A DNA stretch of 64,000 bases from Agrobacterium cucumeris. GTDB lineage: Bacteria; Pseudomonadota; Alphaproteobacteria; Rhizobiales; Rhizobiaceae. Both the position numbers and the translations under genes were made by a program. Positions 38,535 through 46,648 of this stretch are shown piece by piece (within the stretch, counting starts at the first letter, position 1; each line of letters begins with the position of its first letter). The notes below the pieces were generated by a model, which was not told the DNA's origin, did not search any database, and was given only the letters and a program-made list of their open reading frames with translations. The stretch is from the NCBI RefSeq assembly GCF_030036535.1, contig NZ_CP080387.1, positions 1,860,001 to 1,924,000 on the forward strand, in the 5' to 3' direction.

Positions 38535-39113
38535 TCAAAAACCGATGGTTTCCTCGAAATCATCCCACGACTGATACATCTCATATCTGCCGATACCGGG
38601 GATAGGAACATGCCCGTAATAGGGCGAGAGCTGGAATTCGGCCGCCGCCTCGCTCTTGCCGGCCACCGCTCCTACATAGATCGCCGAGGCAAGTCCCGTG
38701 CGATTGGCACCGTGTTCGCAATGGATGAGGATCGGTTTTTCCGCATTCTGCAGCACGGCCACCAGCGTTTCCGCATCTTCCGGCGAAAGCTTTTCGCTAG
38801 AACTCATCGGAAAATCGACCAGCCGGATACCGTTTTTCTTCGCCGCCTGGCTTTCGGCGTCATACCAGCCTTCACGCTTTTCATCACGCAGGTTGATGAT
38901 GGTCTTGATGCCATAGGACTTGGCGTAGGCTGCTATGTCCTTGCCGCTCGGCTGGGCCGAACGATAAAGTTCGCCGGGGATGACCTCGTGGAAATTTCCG
39001 GTCAGCTGGCCGATACCCATATGCGCGCCCGCCAGAACCGGCAGGGCGACAAGGCCGATGGCCGTGATTTTCAAAAACTTCAAAACGATACGCAAAACAT
39101 CAACCCGCGACAT
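38535..39113 (-). CDS. Membrane-anchored dual-specificity/tyrosine phosphatase family protein
   Basis: 192 residues. An N-terminal hydrophobic segment (about 12-33) acts as a signal anchor, then the catalytic domain begins ELYRSAQPSGKDIAAY, with IKTIINLRDE and the P-loop HCEHGANRTG (Cys and Arg in CX5R spacing). The Asp acid is likely the one in the RLVDFPMSSSE region. Such proteins dephosphorylate Tyr, sugars or lipids; rhizobial relatives are tied to envelope polymers. The gene is single on its strand with no partner. The start ATG is at 39111-39113. Confidence 0.88.
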   Translation of the reverse strand: MSRVDVLRIVLKFLKITAIGLVALPVLAGAHMGIGQLTGNFHEVIPGELYRSAQPSGKDIAAYAKSYGIKTIINLRDEKREGWYDAESQAAKKNGIRLVDFPMSSSEKLSPEDAETLVAVLQNAEKPILIHCEHGANRTGLASAIYVGAVAGKSEAAAEFQLSPYYGHVPIPGIGRYEMYQSWDDFEETIGF

Positions 39114-39306
39114 TCATCGGACGGGGGCGAGATGGCATCGCAAACCGGCGAAAACAAGTCCGGCACCGGCCAAACCAAGCATGGGCAAGGCCGGTGGCTA
39201 GACGACAGCCCTCGCAGACCCGTTGCGCCGCAAGGGTTTACCGGTGGCTGCGCAACGGCGCGAAAATTCTCAAAATACCGTGATGACGGGAACCGCGCCC
39301 GGCCGC

Positions 39307-39759
39307 CTAGTCGAACTCCGCCGAAATAACGGTGACACGCCATTCCAGCCGCTGCGGTTCCACTCTTTCATTGTTGCGCAACCGGAAAGCCCGGCACGCG
39401 GCGAAAGTTTCTCCCGCCTTGATGCGTCTTTCGCTCACCTGATAGGGATCGAAGGCGACCGAGGCGCGGAAGGCGGGCTCGAACCCTTCGAGCGTATAGG
39501 TCAGGCGCTGCACTGCCACATCATTGTCGTTGCGGAAGCTGACGCGAATGGGCAAAGCCGGATCCGGGCAGGCTGCATCGAAACTGGCTGTCGCAATGAC
39601 ATGGCCGAGCCGCTGGCTGCCACGCCACCAGTCATAAATGACAAAGGCCGCTGTCGCGCCCCAGATCAGCAGCAGGCAGATGACGACGGGTTTGAGATGC
39701 CGCGGAAATGCAATGAGGACCAGCAGAAGAATGGCACTGAGAACGGCTCCGACGATCAC
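39307..39759 (-). CDS. Uncharacterised small membrane protein
   Basis: 150 residues, GTG start 39757-39759 with AGGGG four bases upstream. Two hydrophobic helices at the N-terminus (about 3-18 and 24-42, ending FVIYDWWRGS) are followed by a beta-rich soluble domain (VSFRNDNDVAVQRLTYTLEG, SERRIKAGETFAACRAFRLRN), perhaps an immunoglobulin-like fold facing the periplasm. I do not recognise a family. The stop of an unlikely upstream frame overlaps the GTG, which I treat as chance. Stand-alone gene. Confidence 0.6.
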   Translation of the reverse strand: MIVGAVLSAILLLVLIAFPRHLKPVVICLLLIWGATAAFVIYDWWRGSQRLGHVIATASFDAACPDPALPIRVSFRNDNDVAVQRLTYTLEGFEPAFRASVAFDPYQVSERRIKAGETFAACRAFRLRNNERVEPQRLEWRVTVISAEFD

Positions 39760-40200
39760 GTCGCCCCTCCCTCATAAAAACAAACCCGCATGCGATCCTG
39801 CCCTCCCTTACCCATTTCCGTCCATGGCGACCCGGCGTGATAGCGACGTTTCATCCCTTTCCACATCCTTGCCGATGTGAAGCGGCTGGAGCGCCGAAGC
39901 AGCGGGCCTGCCACGGACAGACACAACTCTATGGTCGTGCCCCCCGCTGTCAAGACAACCAAGCGTGACACCGGACGGCCAGTTCGCCAGGCCACTGACG
40001 GAAAGACAAAGGGAACCAAACGCCGCTGAGGACGTTCGCCGCATCAGAACAGCATGGCGGGGCGAGAAAAATCGCCGCGATCCGGGCGCAACGGTCAAGA
40101 ACACCGGAGGACATAGCGCCTCTTGGAATTGCCAGGCCCGAGACCATATTAAATGCGACTAATATATGCTATAGACGACAGTAGCTCAGGGAGAATAACG
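39760..40200. other. Gap with no convincing gene
   Basis: 441 bases. Several open frames cross it on both strands, but none has a ribosome site together with a plausible protein. It likely holds the promoter of the outer-membrane protein at 40201 (AT-richer stretch 40145-40180) and perhaps a decayed gene. Confidence 0.5.
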
Positions 40201-40833
40201 ATGAAAACGCTGATCGTAACGTCACTTCTGGCCCTTTCCGCCAGCACCGCAATGGCCGCGGATGCCGTCTACGAAACGCCGGCACCTCCGGTCGCGCAGG
40301 AAACCCTGCCGGTCTTCACCTGGTCTGGTCCCTATCTTGGTATTCAAGGCGGCGCGGGCTGGGCGAATGGCGATTTTTCGGCTGGCGGCCCCGTCGCCTC
40401 GGATAATTTCGATGGCGGCATTCTGGGTGCCTTTGCCGGTTACAATTACCAGTTCGACAATAATTTCGTCGTCGGCATCGAAGGTGACGTCGATTACAAC
40501 TGGAATGACAATGACTATGCCGGTGTGCAGATCGGCACCGACTGGCAGGGCTCCGTCCGTGGCCGCGTCGGTTATGCCTTTGACCGCGCCCTGCTCTACG
40601 GCACGGCCGGCTGGACAGCCACACGTGGTTTCATCGAAACCCCCGGCGCCGGCAAGGACAGCACCACATTCAACGGCTTCACCGTTGGCGCGGGTCTTGA
40701 TTACGCCTTCACCGACAATGTGTTTGGCCGGCTGGAATATCGCTACAACGATTATGGCGACAAGGACATTTTTGGCGTCAATACCGATTTCGACCAGCAC
40801 ACCGTCAAGGTGGGCCTCGGTGTGAAATTCTGA
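40201..40833 (+). CDS. Outer-membrane beta-barrel protein, Omp25/Omp31-like
   Basis: 210 residues. Signal peptide MKTLIVTSLLALSASTAMA, mature start ADAVYETPAPP. The eight-stranded barrel pattern is typical: WSGPYLGIQGGAGWANG, FAGYNYQFDNNFVVGIEGDV, SVRGRVGYAFDRALLYGTAG, GLDYAFTDNVFGRLEYRYNDYG, and the terminal KVGLGVKF with the C-terminal Phe used for outer-membrane insertion. This is the opacity/Omp25-31 group of Rhizobiales surface proteins. A ribosome site (GGGAG) precedes the ATG and a terminator follows at 40857. Frames extending upstream to 40153 are excluded by the signal peptide. Confidence 0.9.
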   Translation: MKTLIVTSLLALSASTAMAADAVYETPAPPVAQETLPVFTWSGPYLGIQGGAGWANGDFSAGGPVASDNFDGGILGAFAGYNYQFDNNFVVGIEGDVDYNWNDNDYAGVQIGTDWQGSVRGRVGYAFDRALLYGTAGWTATRGFIETPGAGKDSTTFNGFTVGAGLDYAFTDNVFGRLEYRYNDYGDKDIFGVNTDFDQHTVKVGLGVKF

Positions 40834-40856
40834 TCCTGTCCAACCGGATCAAGCAT

Positions 40857-40888
40857 CAAAAGCCCGGCCCTTCGCCGGGCTTTTTCTT
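40857..40888 (+). terminator. Rho-independent terminator of the outer-membrane protein gene
   Basis: AAAAGCCCGGCCC and a GCCGGGCTTTTT arm flank a TTC loop, with a T-run at the end. Confidence 0.85.
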
Positions 40889-41048
40889 GACTGACAAAAC
40901 AATGCCCGCCTCAACCCGCCGACCTTAGCGACGCCAAAAACATGAACCCCTCAACAACGAAACATTCACAAAGCATTCAGCAGAGCCGTGCCATCATGCG
41001 GGCATAATGAGCCTCTATCTCCCAAGGCAGGCTTATGGAGTAGCCCCG

Positions 41049-41423
41049 ATGAAAAAGATCATTCTTTCCACCCTTGCCGCGCTGGTCGCCACCGGCAGCG
41101 TCTTCGCATCCTACGGCAGCGCTGCCGCGCAGGATTATCCCTATCGTCCGCGCTACGACCGTGGTTATGACCGTGGCGGCCCACCCCCACCGCCCTACCG
41201 CGAACACCGCCGCCACAATGATGGCGCCGCAATCGCCGGCGGCCTTGCCGCAGGCGTCATCGGCGGCCTGATCGGCGGCGCGATCGCCAACGGCAACAAC
41301 AACGCCCCCCGTTACTACGAACCCCCACCGCCGCCCCGCCCGCGCTGCTGGTTCGAAGACCGCCGCGTCCCCAATTCCTATGACGGCGGCTGGCATACGG
41401 AGAGCATGCGGGTCTGCAACTGA
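41049..41423 (+). CDS. Small secreted glycine-zipper protein
   Basis: 124 residues. Signal peptide MKKIILSTLAALVATGSVFA (cut near SAAA-QDYPY). It is followed by an Arg/Tyr/Pro-rich stretch (YRPRYDRGYDRGGPPPPPY), a glycine-zipper helix (AIAGGLAAGVIGGLIGGAIAN) and a Pro-rich segment, then a short Cys-containing tail (RCWFEDRRVPNSYDGGW, ending RVCN) that could form one disulphide. GGAG is eight bases before the ATG. Proteins of this build are common and poorly understood in rhizobia, and many sit in the envelope. Function unknown. Confidence 0.7.
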   Translation: MKKIILSTLAALVATGSVFASYGSAAAQDYPYRPRYDRGYDRGGPPPPPYREHRRHNDGAAIAGGLAAGVIGGLIGGAIANGNNNAPRYYEPPPPPRPRCWFEDRRVPNSYDGGWHTESMRVCN

Positions 41424-41583
41424 CCGCATCGCTGAGATTTATAAACGGATGATCCGATCAGTCTGAATGGCTGGTCGGATTTTTTGTTGGATGGAGCAAA
41501 AGATGTCGAAGGCGGCGATGATCAATGAAGCATCGCTAGCTGATGAGCGGAATCGCCAATTCATTCGAAATATGAAAGAAAAA

Positions 41584-41659
41584 TGGTGGGCCTGGAGAGA
41601 CTCGAACTCCCAACCAAGCGGTTATGAGCCGCCGGCTCTAACCATTGAGCTACAGGCCC
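41584..41659 (-). tRNA. tRNA-Ile (CAU anticodon, lysidine-modified), minus strand
   Basis: 76 nt with CCA encoded. The acceptor stem GGGCCTG pairs with CAGGCCC. D-arm TAGCTCAATGGTTAGAGC, anticodon stem-loop CGGCTCATAACCG (anticodon CAU), and T-arm GGGAGTTCGAGTCTCTCC are all sound. A CAU anticodon also belongs to Met tRNAs, but the AGCTCAATGGTTAGAGC D-arm and the CGGCTCATAACCGCTTGGT part match the isoleucine-2 type, in which TilS converts C34 to lysidine to read AUA. Elongator tRNA-Met remains a small possibility. Confidence 0.88.
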
Positions 41660-41684
41660 TTATCGGAGCAAGGTGATCCGAAAT

Positions 41685-41712
41685 ACCGGTTTCGCAATGG
41701 TTCGAATCCGGT
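41685..41712. other. Inverted repeat next to the tRNA gene, T-arm-like
   Basis: ACCGGTTTCG and CGAATCCGGT are 10-bp arms with one mismatch around CAATGGTT. The right half resembles a tRNA T-loop (GGTTCGAATCC). It lies 26 bases from the 5' end of tRNA-Ile. It may be a tRNA remnant or part of the promoter region. Confidence 0.4.
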
Positions 41713-41840
41713 GGGTCACGCTCTAACGTAATTTTTATAGCCCGACAAGCCATTGATGCTTCCGCAAGGCACCGCCGCCGTATTAGCTACACAATCTAAG
41801 GCAATACCCTCCAAAGGGACACAATCAACGAGGAAACACC

Positions 41841-42584
41841 ATGACGACAAAAAAGGCCCGCCTTTTCGCACTCACCGCTTTGACCGCAGCAGCAATGGTG
41901 CCGCTGGCCAGCCAGGTGCTTGCACAGGAAGCCAACCCGCGCGAAGCCACCATCAGTGTTTCCGGCGAAGGCCAGGCGGCCATTGCCCCTGATATGGCGA
42001 TCCTGTCCTTCAGCGTCGTCAAGCAGGCGGAGACGGCGGCTGCAGCGCTTACGGAGAACTCCAAGGCGCTCGCCGATGTTCTGAAGGCGCTGAAAGAAGC
42101 CGCCATCGAAGACCGGGATCTGCAGACCAGCAATTTCTCGGTACAGCCGCTTTACAAGCATTATGAGCCCAAGGACGGCGTTTATGTTGCGCCTGAGATC
42201 ACCGGTTATCAGGTTTCCAACGGCCTGACGGTGCGGGTGCGCGACCTGAAGAAGCTCGGCGCGATCCTCGATACCTCCGTCAAGCTTGGCATCAATCAGG
42301 GCGGCGATATCACCTTCACCAATGACAAGCCCGAAGCCACGGTTACCGAGGCCCGCAAGCAGGCCGTGGCCGATGCGATCGCCAAGGCGAAGACGCTGAC
42401 GGAAGCGGCAGGCGTGAAGCTCGGCCGTGTCATTCAGATCAGCGAAAACTCGCAGCGCCCGATGCCGATGCCAGCCGGCGCAATGCGTGCTTCGATGATG
42501 AAGGAAGCCGACAGCGTGCCGATCGCTTCGGGTGAGAACAATTACAGCGTGGTGGTCAACGTCACCTTCGCCCTCGAACAGTAA
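41841..42584 (+). CDS. SIMPL-domain (DUF541) periplasmic protein, BP26-like
   Basis: 247 residues. The signal peptide (MTTKKARLFALTALTAAAMV, cut near VLAQ) is followed by a single SIMPL domain: ATISVSGEGQAAIAPDMAI, FSVVKQAETAAAAL, RDLQTSNFSVQPLYK, ITGYQVSNGLTVRVRDL, and a C-terminal VVVNVTFALEQ strand. This is the group of the Brucella 26-kDa periplasmic immunogen BP26/Omp28. These proteins oligomerise into channel-like rings, with suggested roles in envelope integrity. Length and features match the group well. It stands alone, and a terminator follows at 42660. Confidence 0.9.
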   Translation: MTTKKARLFALTALTAAAMVPLASQVLAQEANPREATISVSGEGQAAIAPDMAILSFSVVKQAETAAAALTENSKALADVLKALKEAAIEDRDLQTSNFSVQPLYKHYEPKDGVYVAPEITGYQVSNGLTVRVRDLKKLGAILDTSVKLGINQGGDITFTNDKPEATVTEARKQAVADAIAKAKTLTEAAGVKLGRVIQISENSQRPMPMPAGAMRASMMKEADSVPIASGENNYSVVVNVTFALEQ

Positions 42585-42659
42585 GAACACGTCAGGGGGC
42601 GGCACCTGCGTGCCGCCTCCCGCCCGTTCTAAATCCGGCATCGGCCGGTTAAAAAAAGA

Positions 42660-42704
42660 AATGCCCCTCGCCTGCCTTTCCGGACAAGCGAGGGGCATTT
42701 TTTA
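42660..42704. terminator. Bidirectional rho-independent terminator
   Basis: AAATGCCCCTCGC (after an A-run) and GCGAGGGGCATTTTTT form a long stem around CTGCCTTTCCGGACAA. It lies between the converging SIMPL (+) and small secreted protein (-) genes. Confidence 0.85.
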
Positions 42705-42748
42705 TCCATCCGGCGGACGGGGATGTCACCGGATCGATATTGTCCGCT

Positions 42749-43090
42749 TTAGCGGCGGATGACCGGGCAGCCACGCTCATTGGCAAAGACGATGCGGTCA
42801 CGGCCCTGACGGTCGAAGCCTGCAACCACGACGCGGCGCGGCGATACGTCAACAACGCGGGCACGGCGAAGACCCATGCGGCTTGCCTTTTCTTCCGCAA
42901 AGCGCGGCGAGCAGCCAAAGCGCGGGCGATCGGGACGACCCCAGCCGCGGCCTCTGTCATGGCCATAGCCATCCTGAACCTGAACTCTGAACTGAACATC
43001 CGAGCCAGCCGAAGCCGCAGGAGCGGTGGCGGAGACGCCGCCGAAAGCAATGAGAGCGGCAAGGCCGGCTTTTGCAAAGGTGTTGAACAT
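42749..43090 (-). CDS. Small secreted basic protein of unknown function
   Basis: 113 residues. Signal peptide MFNTFAKAGLAALIAFGG to about residue 28 (cut near ASAG). The mature protein is Arg/Gly-rich with a folded core: DRPRFGCSPRFAEEKASRMG, RRARVVDVSPRRVVVAGFDR, FANERGCPVIRR. Two Cys, one per half, could form a disulphide. The repeated RxVxVxGxDR-type strands are seen in other short periplasmic proteins of Rhizobiaceae, but I cannot name a family or role. ATG 43088-43090. Monocistronic. Confidence 0.7.
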   Translation of the reverse strand: MFNTFAKAGLAALIAFGGVSATAPAASAGSDVQFRVQVQDGYGHDRGRGWGRPDRPRFGCSPRFAEEKASRMGLRRARVVDVSPRRVVVAGFDRQGRDRIVFANERGCPVIRR

Positions 43091-43239
43091 GAACTCACTC
43101 CATTTGTTCTTCGCCGGCAGGGAACGTCCCTCAGCGATTGAGGAGACCCTAGTTCCAGCCGTCTGAACATTAACAGAACCGCATGTTCAGCAGGGGTTCA
43201 TGGTTATTAACGGCAAAACACCCATTCCTGAATGGAAGA

Positions 43240-43662
43240 TCAGGCGGAGATATGCAGCACGATTTCGCGGCGGTGCGGCCGGTCGCGATGCTCGAAAAGA
43301 TAGATCCCCTGCCAGGTGCCAAGCGCGAGCCTGCCCTGCCCGATCGGCACGCCGATCGAAACCGCCGTCAGGGCCGATTTGATATGCGCAGGCATATCGT
43401 CAGGGCCTTCCAACGTGTGGATGACCCAGCGCATCGAGGCATCGTCCGAAGGCGGCACGAGGCGGGAAAAGAACATCGAGAGATCGCGCCGGACATCCGG
43501 ATCGGCATTTTCCTGAATAAGCAGCGAGCAGGATGTATGCCGGACAAAGACTGTCAGCAAGCCTTCGTCCACACCGGTCTCTCTTATGAACCCCTTGGCT
43601 TCGGATGTGAACTCGTAGAGCCCCTGTCCTTGGGTGGCGATGGTTATTGTCTTCTGCGGCAC
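43240..43662 (-). CDS. YjbQ family protein (secondary thiamine-phosphate synthase)
   Basis: 140 residues, the normal size for the UPF0047/YjbQ family. Conserved blocks are LLTVFVRHTSCSLLIQENADPDVRRDL (with the active His), GPDDMPAHIKSAL and GTWQGIYLFEHRDRPHRRE. Family members can make thiamine phosphate in vitro and complement a thiE mutant weakly, though their physiological role is uncertain. The start is taken as GTG 43660-43662, since the overlapping ATG is out of frame. No thi genes are nearby. Monocistronic, ahead of the divergent phytochrome gene. Confidence 0.9.
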   Translation of the reverse strand: MPQKTITIATQGQGLYEFTSEAKGFIRETGVDEGLLTVFVRHTSCSLLIQENADPDVRRDLSMFFSRLVPPSDDASMRWVIHTLEGPDDMPAHIKSALTAVSIGVPIGQGRLALGTWQGIYLFEHRDRPHRREIVLHISA

Positions 43663-43928
43663 ATTTTTTCTTTCAAACAGGCTGGAACAAAATCGGCACT
43701 GCGAACGTTACGCCATGTCAAATTCTATCCGATAGGGGTAGAGATAAAACAATAACGCGACGGCGGGCCGTAACAACTAACGGAAAAGCGATGTCACGGT
43801 TGCAAGAAAACGGGGAAGGGTTGGCAATATCAGAATGAATTATTCAAGCTTCCCCGTTCCTCGACGAACAGACTATTTTCAACGCAAGACAAGTACCAAG
43901 CCGGGCACAGGGTGCGAAAGACTTCTTC

Positions 43929-46481
43929 ATGGCATCCACTGACTATCAAGTCGACCTGACCAATTGCGATCGCGAACCCATCCACATTCCAGGTTATATT
44001 CAACCGCATGGCTGTCTGATCGCCTGCGACAATGCCCTGCGCATGGTCCTGCGGCATTCGGAAAACTGCCGCGAAATTCTGGGCATCGAGGGCGATCTGA
44101 ACGGCAGGACTGCCGAAGAGGTGCTCGGTAAGGACCTCGTCCACGATCTTCGCAACGCGCTGACTGTAACCGGCAGAACCACCCGCCCCGCCATGTTGCC
44201 CAACATGCAGATGAGCGATGGCCGCAGCTTCGATATTGCCCTGCACCGTTACAAATCCACCACCATCATCGAGTTCGAACCATCGCAAGGCGAAACGCAG
44301 CCGCTTGGCACGGCGCGCAAGATGGTGGACCGCATCCGTGAGGCCGACAGCGTCGAAAGCCTGATTTCCAGAACGACCCGGCTGATAAAGGCGACTTTGG
44401 GTTATGACCGGGTGATGATCTACCGTTTTGAGGAAGACGGGGCCGGCAAGGTGGTGTCGGAGGCAAAACAGCCGGAACTGGAAAGCTTTCTCGGGCAATA
44501 TTTTCCGGCCAGCGACATACCCCAGCAAGCCCGGGCGCTCTATCTCAAGAACACGCTGCGCATCATTTCCGATGCCAGCGGTGCGCGCGTTGCCGTCCTG
44601 CCCGCTCTCGATGCGTCGGGCGAACCGCTTGATCTGTCCTTCGCGCATCTGCGCAGCGTCTCGCCCATCCATTGCGAATATCTTCGCAACATGGGTGTCG
44701 GCGCCTCCATATCGATTTCGGTGATTGTCGATGGTGCGCTGTGGGGCCTCATCGCCTGTCACCATTATTCTCCGCGCGTGCTGACGATGCCGGTCCGGAT
44801 CGCCGCCGAAATGTTCGGAGAATTTTTCTCCATGCATTTGCAGGTTCTGAAGCAGAAGCGCCGGCTCGATACCGTCAACCACGCCCATGCCGCACTTGAC
44901 CGCTTCCTGCGGCTTGCCGCCCATCACGCCAATATCGAAGAATTGCTGATCGACAGTTTCCAGGATTTTGCCGAGCTGATGCCCTGCGATGGCGTCGGGC
45001 TCTGGGTTGGCAACAACTGGCACGGCCATGGCGCAACGCCGCCGCAGGATGCCATTCCAAGGCTGGCGCGCTTCGTCGCCTCGGCTTCCGAAAGTAAGGT
45101 CTGGGCCACCCATGCGCTGTCGCACGCCATACCGGAAGCGGAAATCTATGCCGGCACGGCCGCCGGGATGCTTGCCATTCCCTTGTCGCAGGTCAAGAAC
45201 GACTATCTGCTGTTTTTCCGCAAGGAGATCGTTCAAAATCTGAACTGGGCCGGCAATCCCGAAAAATCCTATGAGACCGGCCCGTTGGGCGACCGCCTCA
45301 CCCCCCGCAAGAGTTTCGCGATCTGGAAAGAAACCGTTCGCCTGCAGGCGCAGCCCTGGTCAGAAGCCGACCGGGAAATTGCCGAAGCGGCCAGAATTGC
45401 GCTTGTCGAGGTCGCCTTCCATCACAGCGAGCTGATGGCCGGCGAGAGGGAGCGCGCGGAAGTGCGCCAGCGCATGCTGAACGAGGAGCTTAATCACCGC
45501 GTCAAGAATGTTCTCGCCATCATCAAATCGCTGGTCGGCAACCCCTCGCAGGAGGGCAAGACGCTGCAGGAATATGTGAGCGCGCTGAAGGGCCGCATTC
45601 AGGCGCTGTCATTTGCCCATGACCAGATCATTCGCGGTGAAGGCGGCGGCGCGTTGCGCGATCTGCTGGAAGCTGAACTGTCGCCGCATCGCTCGCCGGA
45701 AACGACGGTGAAGCTTGCAGGTCCGCAGGTCACGCTCGATTCGCGCGCTTTCTCCGTCATGGCCCTGGTTCTGCATGAACTGGCAACGAATGCCGCCAAA
45801 TACGGTGCGCTTTCGCAGACCGGCGGGCAGTTGCACGTAAACTGGGACGTCAACGAGAACGGCGATTGCGAAATCCAATGGCGTGAAACCCTGCCAACCA
45901 AGTTGCCGACGCCGTCACGCGCCGGTTTCGGCACGGCGCTCATCAGCCGCAGCATTCCCTACGATCTCGGTGGGCGCAGCACGATACGATATTTGCCGGA
46001 CGGGCTGGAGGCGGACATTCTCCTGCCCTCCCGCCACGTTTCATCGGCCATGGCGGCCTCCACCGCAAAAACCGAAGAAGAAATCGTGCCGCAGGCCAGA
46101 CGTTACAATCGGGAGGAACCGTTGAAGATATTGCTTGTCGAAGACCAGATGCTGATTGCCATGGATGTCGAAAACATGCTGGAAGACAACGGCATCAAGA
46201 CGATCGAAACAGCAACCTCATCGGCGATGGCAATCGAAAAGCTGAAGAGCTACGTGCCTGACGTCGCCATTCTCGACATCAATCTCGGTTCCGACACCTC
46301 GATCCCCGTCGCCCGGGAACTCCACCGCCGCGGCATCCCCTTCCTCTTTGCCACCGGTTATGCGGATGGCAGCATGGTACCGGATGAATTCGGGGCTGTG
46401 CCGGTGATCCGGAAGCCTTATGATGAGGATGCGCTCATGGCGGGTATCGGGCTGCTGGTGGGCGATCCGGAGAGGGTATAA
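43929..46481 (+). CDS. agp2: Bathy-type bacteriophytochrome with HWE histidine kinase and fused receiver (Agp2-like)
   Basis: 850 residues. It senses red/far-red light through biliverdin and signals by phosphorylation. In order: PAS domain (VDLTNCDREPIHIPGYIQPH, with the chromophore Cys at residue 13), GAF domain (ARKMVDRIREADSV, then EDGAGKVVSEA and the FPASDIPQQARALY contact motif), PHY domain (tongue near LSQVKNDYLLFFRKEI), HWE kinase (ELNHRVKNVLAIIKSL with the phospho-His; HELATNAAKYGAL), and a receiver domain (LKILLVEDQMLIAMD, phospho-Asp in VAILDINLG). The fused receiver and Cys13 match Agp2/BphP2 of Agrobacterium, which rests in the Pfr form. No heme oxygenase gene is adjacent, so biliverdin must come from elsewhere. 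Confidence 0.95.
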   Translation: MASTDYQVDLTNCDREPIHIPGYIQPHGCLIACDNALRMVLRHSENCREILGIEGDLNGRTAEEVLGKDLVHDLRNALTVTGRTTRPAMLPNMQMSDGRSFDIALHRYKSTTIIEFEPSQGETQPLGTARKMVDRIREADSVESLISRTTRLIKATLGYDRVMIYRFEEDGAGKVVSEAKQPELESFLGQYFPASDIPQQARALYLKNTLRIISDASGARVAVLPALDASGEPLDLSFAHLRSVSPIHCEYLRNMGVGASISISVIVDGALWGLIACHHYSPRVLTMPVRIAAEMFGEFFSMHLQVLKQKRRLDTVNHAHAALDRFLRLAAHHANIEELLIDSFQDFAELMPCDGVGLWVGNNWHGHGATPPQDAIPRLARFVASASESKVWATHALSHAIPEAEIYAGTAAGMLAIPLSQVKNDYLLFFRKEIVQNLNWAGNPEKSYETGPLGDRLTPRKSFAIWKETVRLQAQPWSEADREIAEAARIALVEVAFHHSELMAGERERAEVRQRMLNEELNHRVKNVLAIIKSLVGNPSQEGKTLQEYVSALKGRIQALSFAHDQIIRGEGGGALRDLLEAELSPHRSPETTVKLAGPQVTLDSRAFSVMALVLHELATNAAKYGALSQTGGQLHVNWDVNENGDCEIQWRETLPTKLPTPSRAGFGTALISRSIPYDLGGRSTIRYLPDGLEADILLPSRHVSSAMAASTAKTEEEIVPQARRYNREEPLKILLVEDQMLIAMDVENMLEDNGIKTIETATSSAMAIEKLKSYVPDVAILDINLGSDTSIPVARELHRRGIPFLFATGYADGSMVPDEFGAVPVIRKPYDEDALMAGIGLLVGDPERV

Positions 46482-46517
46482 CGTCCTTAGCTCGCGAAAC
46501 ACTAGTGCCTTGCACTA

Positions 46518-46602
46518 CGTCATCCCTGGGCTTGTCCCAGGGATTTAAGCACATCAACAAAATCAATCGATTGCAGATTCTCGGGACAAGCCCGAGGATG
46601 AG
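46518..46602. repeat. RIME-like intergenic repeat
   Basis: It starts ACGTCATCCCTGGGCTTGTC and ends CGGGACAAGCCCGAGGATGA, with two palindromes around an AT-rich spacer. Same family as 9444, 10389 and 55391. Confidence 0.75.
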
Positions 46603-46648
46603 AGAGAGATGTTGGGAGTTTCACCGGCGACCTCAGAATCTACTGCCC

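Noticed and set aside
39756..40019. Open frame whose TGA overlaps the GTG of the small membrane protein gene (GTGA)
   Set aside because: It looks like translational coupling, but the protein is compositionally random, has no ribosome site, and the GTG has its own AGGGG. I left the stretch as non-coding.
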